A stretch of DNA of 52,598 nucleotides. It comes from Bacteroidales bacterium. Its GTDB lineage: Bacteria > Bacteroidota > Bacteroidia > Bacteroidales > WCHB1-69. Within the stretch, counting starts at the first letter, position 1, and every line of letters begins with the position of its first letter. The DNA lies in contig JAFZZK010000046.1 in NCBI GenBank assembly GCA_017615795.1, positions 1-52,598 of the forward strand, in the 5' to 3' direction. The translations under genes were made by a program, and so were the position numbers. Below, one piece after another: positions 42,240 through 49,707 of the stretch. A model generated the notes under the pieces. The model saw only the letters and a list, made by a program, of their open reading frames with translations, did not search any database and had not been told where the DNA came from.

Positions 42240-44123
42240 ATGAAATCCATTGACTCCCTGCAAAAACAGCTTCAGCTTATCTCTTGGGAGAAAGCATACG
42301 ACAGACAAGCCCTGGAAGAGTCTTTCCAGGCTGCTCTGCAGCACAGCCATCTTAATAGCAGCTGTTGGTTTCCCATACGTTTTGGCAAGTCTTTTTACAA
42401 TGCTCTGAACCAATATGTCATGGAGGTGGAGTATGCCGCCGGCTACGCAGTCAGTCCTGATAGTGAGTTTGAGCCGGGCAAGTGTGTTTCCTTCTTTTAT
42501 AGAGACAAAGAGGGTAAGCATCCTGTGCAAACGCTTGCTTCCGGCGGGACGGTGCAGCGTATCGAGGGCCGTTTGATGCAGATTTCCCTTGATGTGGCCG
42601 ACACGGCGTTCCAGCTGCATCGTATCGCGGAGCATGGCGAGGTGGGTGTGCGCATCGCCTTCGACGATACCACATATCAAGTGATGACGGAGGCCTTGCA
42701 GAAGGCCATAAATTTGGAAAGTGATAAGATGATCCACCTGCGGGATACGCTCATCGGCGCGTTAGAGCCGCAGTTCAGGACGTTGCCTCGCATGGTGTTC
42801 GGCAATCTCAACGAGAGCCAGAACGAGGCTGTGCAGCGTATTTTGGAAGCCCGGGAAGTCGCTGTGGTGCATGGCCCGCCCGGCACAGGCAAGACCACCA
42901 CACTGGTGGAGGCCATCATCGAGACCACCCGCCGCGAGCCGCAGATCTTGGTATGCGCCCCGAGTAATGCCGCTGTGGACTGGATCAGCGAGAAGCTCAT
43001 CGAACGGGGTGTGCGCGTGGTGCGCATCGGCAACCCCCTGCGCATCAATCGTCAGCTGATGGAGCACACCTACGAGCGGCAATACGCCGCCCATCCCGAC
43101 TATCCTGAGCTGTGGGGCATCCGCAAGCTCATCCGTGACATCCATGCGGGCGAGACGCCCTCGCGTCAACGCGCCAACCGCCTGCACCGGCTTTTGCAGC
43201 GTCGCGACGAATTGGAGGTGAAAATCCACGAGGAGGTCTTGCAAGATTCCGAAGTGATCACCTGCACTCTTGTCGGCAGTGCGCACCGGCTGCTCGGAGG
43301 ACGCCATTTTGGCACGCTCTTCATTGACGAGGCCACGCAATCCTTGGAGGCTGCCTGCTGGGCCGCCATCCTGAAAGCCGACCGCGTGGTGTTTGCCGGC
43401 GACCACCACCAGCTGCCGCCCACCATCCAATGCCCGGAGGCGGCCCGTGGCGGGTTGTCCGACACCCTTATGCAGAAAGTCGTGCAAGCCAAACCCGCCT
43501 GCGTCACGTTGCTGGATACTCAATATCGCATGAATCGGCTTATTATGGACTTCTCATCGCATTGGTTCTACGAAGGGCGCCTGAAGGCCGCCCCGGAGGT
43601 GGCGCATCGCACGTTGGCCTCCTGGGATGCGCCGTTGGTGTGGGTTGATACTGCCGCCAGTGACTTTGCCGAACGCCTCACAGCCTCGCAAAGTCGTGCC
43701 AACCGTAAAGAGGCTGCCTTGGTCGTGGACATTCTCCGGGATTACGTCCACCAGACTACCGTTGATGCGGAATTGTACGAGAGAACCACATACGGGGTTA
43801 TATCGCCGTACAAGGCGCAAGTCGCGCTGCTGCGCAAACTTGTGGGACGCAGTCGCACCCTTGCTCCTATACACAGACACATAACGGTCAATACCGTGGA
43901 CGGCTTTCAGGGACAGGAACGGGATGTCATCATTATCAGTATGGTGCGCGACAACGAGCGTGGCGCCATCGGATTTCTCAAGGACCTACGCCGCATGAAT
44001 GTGGCCATGACCCGTGCCCGCATGAAGCTCATTATCGTTGGCAGCAGCGACACCCTTTGCCAAACCGACTTCTACGCGCAATTGTGGGCGTACGTCAGCG
44101 AGAACGGGGTTGTGAAGGGTTGA
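42240..44123 (+). CDS. superfamily 1 helicase, UPF1/IGHMBP2-like
   Basis: A 627-residue helicase. Motif I is VVHGPPGTGKTTTLVEAI (about 210-226), motif II is LFIDEATQSLE (about 361-371), motif III is VVFAGDHHQLPPT, then LLDTQYRMNRLIMDFSSH, motif V is NTVDGFQGQERDVIIISM, and motif VI is RRMNVAMTRARMKLIIVG. This is the SF1B UPF1-like layout with an N-terminal beta-barrel region (about 1-180). Such proteins unwind RNA or DNA 5' to 3'; the bacterial role is poorly known. The ATG at 42240 is used; the TTG just before it is not needed. No clear -7 box was found immediately upstream. Confidence 0.9.
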   Translation: MKSIDSLQKQLQLISWEKAYDRQALEESFQAALQHSHLNSSCWFPIRFGKSFYNALNQYVMEVEYAAGYAVSPDSEFEPGKCVSFFYRDKEGKHPVQTLASGGTVQRIEGRLMQISLDVADTAFQLHRIAEHGEVGVRIAFDDTTYQVMTEALQKAINLESDKMIHLRDTLIGALEPQFRTLPRMVFGNLNESQNEAVQRILEAREVAVVHGPPGTGKTTTLVEAIIETTRREPQILVCAPSNAAVDWISEKLIERGVRVVRIGNPLRINRQLMEHTYERQYAAHPDYPELWGIRKLIRDIHAGETPSRQRANRLHRLLQRRDELEVKIHEEVLQDSEVITCTLVGSAHRLLGGRHFGTLFIDEATQSLEAACWAAILKADRVVFAGDHHQLPPTIQCPEAARGGLSDTLMQKVVQAKPACVTLLDTQYRMNRLIMDFSSHWFYEGRLKAAPEVAHRTLASWDAPLVWVDTAASDFAERLTASQSRANRKEAALVVDILRDYVHQTTVDAELYERTTYGVISPYKAQVALLRKLVGRSRTLAPIHRHITVNTVDGFQGQERDVIIISMVRDNERGAIGFLKDLRRMNVAMTRARMKLIIVGSSDTLCQTDFYAQLWAYVSENGVVKG

Positions 44124-44198
44124 CCATAGGCTATTAGCTGTTGGTGGTTGGTCGCTGGGAACAGTGAGATGTAGTGTTTCGACGCAATAATTATTCTT

Positions 44199-44206
44199 TA
44201 TCTTTG
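44199..44206 (+). promoter_or_regulatory. -7 box (TATCTTTG) for the sigma-factor operon
   Basis: TATCTTTG lies 37 nt upstream of the ATG at 44244. This excludes the longer frame that would begin at a TTG at 44211, close to the expected transcript start. Confidence 0.75.
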
Positions 44207-44243
44207 CCCTTTGGGGAATTTCTGCATCGTACTTAAAGAGCGT

Positions 44244-45290
44244 ATGAAAAACACACAGGAATTTTGGACAAAAAAATACCGCAGGAATATCGGCAGGATG
44301 ATCGGATTGTGCCGGCGGTACGTGCCCGCCCCGCAGGAAGCCGAAGACTTGGCACACGAAGCCTTCCTGTCGGCCATCGAAAAGTCGCACACATTCAAGG
44401 GAATCGGAGATTTTGACGGCTGGATGATGCGCATCACGGTGAACACCGCATTGCAGCATCTTCGGAAAGCAAAATGCCTCGTCAGTCTTGACAGCGCAGA
44501 ACCTGAGATAGAATCCATACAGGATGACGAAGCCGAAGACCTGGGACGCACCGACTTCTCCAAAGAGGAAATACTGGGCGCCATCGTGGCATTGCCAGCA
44601 CCTCAACGCACGGTGTTCAACCTCTTTGTCTTCGAGAAATACAGTCACCGCCAAATCGCCGACACGCTCCACATCGCAGTACGCACCTCCAAGTTGCATC
44701 TCGCACAAGCCCGATTGCAACTGCAACAACATCTGAAACAGATAAAGAACGAAAAAAGATTGCTTATGATTCCATTTTTAACCATTTTCAAAAAAGGATC
44801 TGCCGTGGACGACGTATGCCGACGCACTTTGAAGGATTTTGAGGTGGAGCCGACAGTCGAGTTTGACACTGCAGCCCTGTCGTGGGGCAGCTTGCCCTCG
44901 GCTACTATCGCTATGTACCTGTCGGGCATCCTCAGGAAGCTGCTGGTTTGCCTGCTGCTGTGCACCGCTGCAGGAGCGGCATCCTACCTTACGCTATCTT
45001 CCCGCACACCTGCCACCCCGTCGCCGGCACCGACGACAACACCTATTCCCGTTGCCGCGGCCATCGACACCATTCTTTCCACGGAAACAGACGCCACACA
45101 AAGCGAGCCCGTTATGGCGACTACCGTCACGGATAATGTCCAAAGGGAGCGCTTGGCACCGACAGTCGGCTCCACCGACACCAGCCGCGAGAAAGAGTAC
45201 ATCATCATTCACGACACCGTATTTAAAACCGTGGTAAAAGTGGTTCACGACACGGTATATGCCCCTGCACCTCAAGACCATCAACAATGA
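44244..45290 (+). CDS. ECF sigma factor fused to an anti-sigma-like segment, TM helix and periplasmic tail
   Basis: A 348-residue protein. Residues 15-80 form sigma-70 region 2 (EAEDLAHEAFLSAIEKSHTF, FDGWMMRITVNTALQHLRK). Residues about 105-160 form region 4 (ILGAIVALPAPQRTVFNLFV, KYSHRQIADTLHIAVRTSK). An ordinary ECF factor would end near 170. Here the frame continues through a cytosolic segment with the anti-sigma-like pattern LKDFEVEPTVEFDTAALSWG (197-216), one membrane helix (about 231-250), a Pro/Thr-rich periplasmic stretch, and HDTVFKTVVKVVHDTVY near the end. It looks like a sigma factor and its membrane anti-sigma factor in one chain. The stop overlaps the next ATG (ATGA). Confidence 0.85.
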   Translation: MKNTQEFWTKKYRRNIGRMIGLCRRYVPAPQEAEDLAHEAFLSAIEKSHTFKGIGDFDGWMMRITVNTALQHLRKAKCLVSLDSAEPEIESIQDDEAEDLGRTDFSKEEILGAIVALPAPQRTVFNLFVFEKYSHRQIADTLHIAVRTSKLHLAQARLQLQQHLKQIKNEKRLLMIPFLTIFKKGSAVDDVCRRTLKDFEVEPTVEFDTAALSWGSLPSATIAMYLSGILRKLLVCLLLCTAAGAASYLTLSSRTPATPSPAPTTTPIPVAAAIDTILSTETDATQSEPVMATTVTDNVQRERLAPTVGSTDTSREKEYIIIHDTVFKTVVKVVHDTVYAPAPQDHQQ

Positions 45291-46882
45291 AAAAGACCAT
45301 CGCTATGCATAAGACCACATTTTTTCTTTTCTCCCTGCTTTTGTGTACCGGTTTGTACGGGCAGGCGCGCGACACCATCTACCTCCACGAGGAGCGGATT
45401 GTCTATGACACCGTCTATTTACACGACACCATCTACCAATTTGCGGTCGCACAACTGGACACGCCCATAGTGTCCAAACCTGCGGCAAAATATGTACCCG
45501 ATGTCTTCAAAGGGTTTCATTTTGGCTACACGGTCCAATACAATATGACGCAAGCAGCCGTTTTCACCGCTGCCGACGGCACCCCCGGGTCCCCCACAAC
45601 CAAAATGGGCAGCGGGTTTGCAGGAGGTTTCGAGTTCTCCTACCATTTCGCCAAGTATTTCGGTGTGGCCGTAGGGGTGGGCTTTGGCTCCCACTATGTA
45701 CTGCAGGTAAACTCCCCCTGTACAGACCTGTATTAGGGACACAACCCCAACCATCACAGGTTCAGCCAAGGCGCCATGTTGTTTCCCATCAAATTTGAAT
45801 TCCATATACCTTTCAACGACAATTTCTTTTTTCTGGCGGACGCCGGCATCCGATTCAACTATTACAATTTAACGGCAGATGACTATTTCGGCACCACTAT
45901 GAGCAATTGGGACAACAATGACGTAAACGACAGCTACACCAGATGTCACATAGAATTCAGACGTCCTTTTGCCAAGCCTGTTCAGTCGGAACTGCTCTTT
46001 GATTTGGGATTCTACTATCGTCTGCCCAACGATGGCCTGCTGCGGTTTTCCATTGGCGCCAACCTGTCGCTGTCGAAACCTTGGCAGGGCCGCTATGAAA
46101 TTTACACCGAAAACGAGGTCTTGGAGAACGGCACCATCTCCTTGAAAAACCACTATTTCTATCCTCAAATAACTTACGTCAACACCTTCCAACGCTACAA
46201 AGAGAAAGAATTTCATAAGGCGCCTTGGTTTGACGAGGTTTATCCCAGCTGGTCCAACCAGAAGCGATATCCCCGTCACGAATTCCAGTTGAACTTCGGA
46301 ATACCGAATATGCAAAGCTGTCATTCCTTAATGGTGGATGGGATGTTGCTTTACGAATGGTTTCCTAATCTATTCAAAAACATCAGTTTCGGATCTAACA
46401 ATCTAAATTCTTCAGACAGATTCTATACCAAGGTGTATTTCACGCCGGTCATTTCGTTGAGTTACCATTATCGCTTTCAAAAATGGTTATGGTTCGGCGC
46501 CACCGCCAATTTCTCGGAATTACACAATCATTATTATGACCGCACAACTAATGAGAGAATACAGGATATGTCGATACGATTCACAGCTTTCAACTTGTTG
46601 GCGGACATTAGATTTGCCTACCTCACTTTGCCACACATCACGCTCTACTCCGAAATATCCGGAGGAATACAGCTCGGTCAGGAAGCTGTAAACTTGACGA
46701 ATGACGAATACGACGTGCCACATCCCTATAATCAACCAAGGAAGTTGTCTGCTTGTACATTCCCAACCTACCACCTCACCGCATTGGGCATCAAAGCGGG
46801 ATCCAAGGGATGGTTCGGCAATGTGGAGTTTGGCACTGGATACAAAGGTTTTATCAACGCTGGCGTGGGGTACGAATTTTAG
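45287..46882 (+). pseudogene. outer-membrane beta-barrel protein gene interrupted by one in-frame TAG
   Basis: A signal peptide (FFLFSLLLCTGLYGQ, about residues 11-25), an HDTIY-rich periplasmic linker and an outer-membrane barrel are encoded in one reading frame. The frame is cut by a TAG at 45734-45736, after 149 residues. It continues without a shift (GHNPNHHRFSQGA) into a 368-residue open stretch at 45776-46882 that is rich in aromatic beta strands and ends in a Phe (YKGFINAGVGYEF), a typical barrel end. Without the stop the product would be 531 residues. The 5' ATG overlaps the sigma-factor stop by 4 nt. Either a recent nonsense mutation or a sequencing error explains this; TAG is used as a normal stop elsewhere here. 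Confidence 0.82.
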
Positions 46883-46935
46883 CGAGGTCAACCTCGACCG
46901 CGGCAGCATCCACTCCTGCCACGAGTTCACAAATC

Positions 46936-47003
46936 CTAGGGGACGAGAGTCGAACTGTTGTGTCAGACGAAGTGCTGTAATACAACAATTGTGCTACAAA
47001 TAG
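46936..47003 (-). pseudogene. degenerate tRNA relic (Val-like)
   Basis: The minus strand keeps tRNA landmarks: TAGC after a 7-nt acceptor-like end, a loop-like CTGACAC consistent with anticodon GAC, and TTCGACTC like a T arm. The acceptor pairs only at four of seven positions, the T stem at three of five, and the total is about 68 nt. It is not functional as drawn. The remaining space 46883-47140 holds only this relic and small palindromes. Confidence 0.35.
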
Positions 47004-47065
47004 CTGAAAAATGGGGGTTGATAATTCGGGGGTGAAGACACGAAATTATTGGGACTGTCGCCTGT

Positions 47066-47088
47066 CGAGACGCGAAATTTCGCCTCTC
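47066..47088. repeat. small palindrome around GCGAAATTTCGC
   Basis: A perfect 12-bp palindrome GCGAAATTTCGC (47072-47083) sits inside a degenerate extension with GAGA on the left and TCTC on the right. It resembles short REP-like elements. A second weak inverted repeat (ACGAGA/TCTCGT) lies near 47103-47121. Confidence 0.55.
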
Positions 47089-47140
47089 ACCCTGTCTCCA
47101 GACGAGATGCGTCGTCTCGTTGTCCACACGCAAATTGCAA

Positions 47141-47198
47141 ACTTCCGGGCTATAACTCGAAAAAAAATTGAGTTTTAGCCCGAAAGTATGTAATTTTT
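47141..47198. repeat. 58-bp palindromic repeat, left copy
   Basis: The element is identical over 58 bp to 48732-48789 and has the same orientation. It is a near-palindrome: the left arm ACTTCCGGGCTATAACTC pairs with the right arm GAGTTTTAGCCCGAAAGT with two mismatches around an A8-containing loop. It ends 13 nt before the -7 box of the ATPase gene. Confidence 0.9.
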
Positions 47199-47210
47199 GA
47201 AATTATTGTG

Positions 47211-47218
47211 TATCTTTG
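47211..47218 (+). promoter_or_regulatory. -7 box (TATCTTTG) for the ATPase gene
   Basis: TATCTTTG lies 23 nt upstream of the ATG at 47242. The -33 region would fall in the right arm of the palindromic repeat, so the repeat may supply part of the promoter. Confidence 0.7.
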
Positions 47219-47241
47219 CGGGCGGAAAAAACTTGCAGAAT

Positions 47242-48678
47242 ATGTCACAGAATACTGATGTTTTAGTGGGTCGCGAAGTGGAGATGAAGTCTTTGAATCA
47301 GATTGTTATGTCAAAAGAAGCTGAGTTTGTGGTGGTGTATGGACGAAGGAGAGTCGGCAAGACCTTCTTGGTGAACTCCTTTTTCAACGACCACTATGAT
47401 TTTAAACTGACTGGTCTCGCCAAAAAGAGCAAACGTGAACAACTGGCGAACTTCACCGCAGCCCTCAACCGGTATGGAGGTGGCAGAAAATATACGAAAC
47501 CTAGGACTTGGTATGAAGCCTTCGACAAATTGAGGGATTTGCTGGAATCCAAGAAAACGAAAGGCAAAAGGGTGGTGTTCATCGACGAATTGCCCTGGAT
47601 GGATTCCCGAGGCGGCAATCTGATTTCCGCACTTGAGCATTTTTGGAACGACTGGGCCGGAACACAATCTAACATACTGCTGATCGTCTGTGGCTCGGCC
47701 ACATCCTGGATTACGAAAAAGATTCTTAAAAACAAAGGCGGACTGCACAACCGGATCACCCAAAAGATATACTTGCACCCGTTTACCTTGGCCGAGTGTA
47801 AGGAATATATCCAAAGTCGTGGGCTTGCGATGGAAGACAAAGAGATTGCCGAATGTTATATGATTATGGGGGGCATACCGTTCTATCTGAAGAACCTGCG
47901 GCGTGGGGCAAGCTTGTCGCAGAACGTGGACGAGATGTTTTTTGCGGAAAAAGGGCGGCTGGCTGATGAGTTCGACGCCCTCTATGCTTCACTTTTCGAC
48001 AATTCGGAAATCTATATTAAGGTGGTGGAAGTACTGAGCAAGAAAAACAAAGGGATGACACGGGAAGAGATATTGGAAGCCAGCCATCTGAACAACAACG
48101 GTCATTTTTCCAAAATCTTGAACGACCTGACAAATTGCGACTTCATACGATGCTATAAAGGCTATGGGGACAAGAAACGGAAATCTATCTATCAACTAAC
48201 CGACCCATTCACGCTTTTTTATTACAAATTCATCAGAAAAAATGCCCCAAGCGATAAACCGTTTTGGCAATACCAGCTGGGTACACATCAGCATGATACG
48301 TGGGCTGGGTTGGCCTTTGAGCAGCTTTGCCTGAATCATCATCGCCAAATTGAGCAAGCACTTGGCATAGCGGGTATTTCCACCAAAGTCTATTCTTGGA
48401 ACAACCAGCCCAATGCCACAGAGAAGGCGCAGATAGATTTAATCATCAAGCGTGCCGACAAAGTGGTGAATGTTTGCGAGATGAAATTCTATGATGGTGA
48501 CTTTACAATGAAAAAGCGCGATGCCGACGACATTGAACGTCGTGTGAGGGCATTCCGCTCGGCAGAGCATGTCAGAATGGCTATCCACCCTGTTTTGGTC
48601 ACCACCTACGGACTGTCTGATAATACGTACAGCCATATCTTTCAAAATGTGGTCGTTTTGAAGGATTTGTTTAGATAA
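47242..48678 (+). CDS. AAA ATPase with DUF234/PD-(D/E)XK-like C-terminus
   Basis: A 478-residue protein of the archaeal-ATPase-like family widespread in Bacteroidota. Walker A is GRRRVGKT (residues 34-41) and Walker B is VVFIDELPWMDS (about 110-121). A sensor-like VCGSATSWITKK follows. A winged-helix-like middle part (about 260-330, MTREEILEASHLNNNG) precedes the C-terminal DUF234-type domain with QIDLIIKRADKVVNVCEMKF (about 396-416), which matches a PD-(D/E)XK nuclease core (Asp, then Glu-x-Lys). The ATG at 47242 follows the promoter; an in-frame TTG at 47197 is inside the repeat. The cellular role of the family is not established. It is bracketed by two 58-bp palindromic repeats. Confidence 0.88.
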   Translation: MSQNTDVLVGREVEMKSLNQIVMSKEAEFVVVYGRRRVGKTFLVNSFFNDHYDFKLTGLAKKSKREQLANFTAALNRYGGGRKYTKPRTWYEAFDKLRDLLESKKTKGKRVVFIDELPWMDSRGGNLISALEHFWNDWAGTQSNILLIVCGSATSWITKKILKNKGGLHNRITQKIYLHPFTLAECKEYIQSRGLAMEDKEIAECYMIMGGIPFYLKNLRRGASLSQNVDEMFFAEKGRLADEFDALYASLFDNSEIYIKVVEVLSKKNKGMTREEILEASHLNNNGHFSKILNDLTNCDFIRCYKGYGDKKRKSIYQLTDPFTLFYYKFIRKNAPSDKPFWQYQLGTHQHDTWAGLAFEQLCLNHHRQIEQALGIAGISTKVYSWNNQPNATEKAQIDLIIKRADKVVNVCEMKFYDGDFTMKKRDADDIERRVRAFRSAEHVRMAIHPVLVTTYGLSDNTYSHIFQNVVVLKDLFR

Positions 48679-48731
48679 ACAAGCTGTAGAACAAGTAGAT
48701 ACAAAAATATCAATATCTTCCTTCTCTGCAT

Positions 48732-48789
48732 ACTTCCGGGCTATAACTCGAAAAAAAATTGAGTTTTAGCCCGAAAGTATGTAATTTTT
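48732..48789. repeat. 58-bp palindromic repeat, right copy
   Basis: Same 58 bp and same orientation as 47141-47198. It begins 54 nt after the ATPase stop and could also serve as a hairpin terminator for that gene, though no T-run directly follows the stem other than TTTTT in the repeat itself. Confidence 0.9.
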
Positions 48790-48834
48790 CAGCAAAACAT
48801 TCAGTTATATAAACGTTCACCCCCCGAAACAAAG

Positions 48835-48862
48835 GTAGGGGCGAGTCATCATTCGCCCCTAC
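48835..48862. repeat. REP-like palindrome, GTAGGGGCGA arms
   Basis: GTAGGGGCGA (48835-48844) pairs perfectly with TCGCCCCTAC (48853-48862), loop GTCATCAT. A related GTAGGGACGGG palindrome ends the window at 52560-52587. Confidence 0.75.
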
Positions 48863-48874
48863 ACCGTCAATATA

Positions 48875-49550
48875 TTAAAAATAAACTGTATGGCTGCCAG
48901 GGTTGGGATAAAGTTTCACGCCCATAGCCGTTTCCGTGTATTGCGGCAACCCGACATTATAGGGAACGGCGAACTCGTTGCGGTGATAGGCACCGAAAAC
49001 CGCCCGACTGGTGGACCCGGTCAACCTGGAGCGGTATGGTGTCAATAAAAGTGCCGTCAATGCCCCATACTCCGATAAAAATCTTGTTCAGCACCTGACC
49101 GTCCAAGTCAAGCGTGACAATAAAATCGTATATCTGGCCATCGCGCAACTCCATAGCCGCAGGATAGAGACGATTATAGCCATTTAGGCTGATAATGCGG
49201 TGCCAAACCTGATTTCCGAGAGTGTCGAACTTGGCTATCAGGAGATTATATGTGCCTAACGACACCACCTGGGAGCCCAGTTCTTCCGCTACACAGCCTT
49301 CGGAGGGGGAATTTCCCCAACAGGCATCGCTTCCAAAAAAGCCGAAACAATAGACATTACCCTCATCATCCGTCTCCATCGTGATAATCCTGTTTTTATA
49401 GGTTGGGGTATTCTGGTCGTGGCCCATATAGGAACGGAACCACTTCCAATATCCTGCAGTATCCTGCGCCACGGCAGTAAACATCAGGCTAACAAAACAT
49501 AAAATGGCATTGGCGCGCAAGGCAAAAGATCGGATTAGCTTTCTTTTCAT
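48875..49550 (-). pseudogene. degraded T9SS type A cargo gene
   Basis: The 5' part (49550 down to about 49005) encodes a signal peptide (LCFVSLMFTAVAQ) and a beta-propeller-like start (ITMETDDEGNVYCFGFFGS, LIAKFDTLGNQVWHRI). Near 49000-49015 the frame shifts, and the sense continues in a second frame (RAVFGAYHRNEFAVPYNVG) into GVKLYPNPGSHTVYF, then a stop. YPNP is the beginning of a type A sorting domain, which is cut off after a few residues. The protein is thus frameshifted and lacks most of its sorting domain and probably its middle. It is a remnant of a secreted protein gene. Confidence 0.75.
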
Positions 49551-49650
49551 AACATTAAGGTATTATGTGACATAGCGTATGGCATTGCATACATTCCCAT
49601 AACGAAAAACAATGGGGTAACGCTGCAGTTGTCGGAAAGAAAAAAGGTTG

Positions 49651-49658
49651 TATCTTTG
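49651..49658 (+). promoter_or_regulatory. -7 box (TATCTTTG) for the EF-G gene
   Basis: TATCTTTG lies 49 nt upstream of the EF-G start codon. Confidence 0.7.
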
Positions 49659-49707
49659 CCCGTTCTTTTTACATAGGGCAAATTATTACATAAAAAACTG
49701 ATTCACA

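Noticed and set aside
45287-46882. Possible TAG recoding (stop-codon reassignment) in the barrel gene
   Set aside because: TAG ends other well-supported genes here, such as the TrmH-family gene at 4350 and the thioesterase at 3611, so the genome uses it as a stop.
47141-48789. Classical insertion sequence with terminal inverted repeats
   Set aside because: The two 58-bp copies are in the same orientation and each is internally palindromic. The enclosed gene is an ATPase without a transposase fold, and no target-site duplication is evident.
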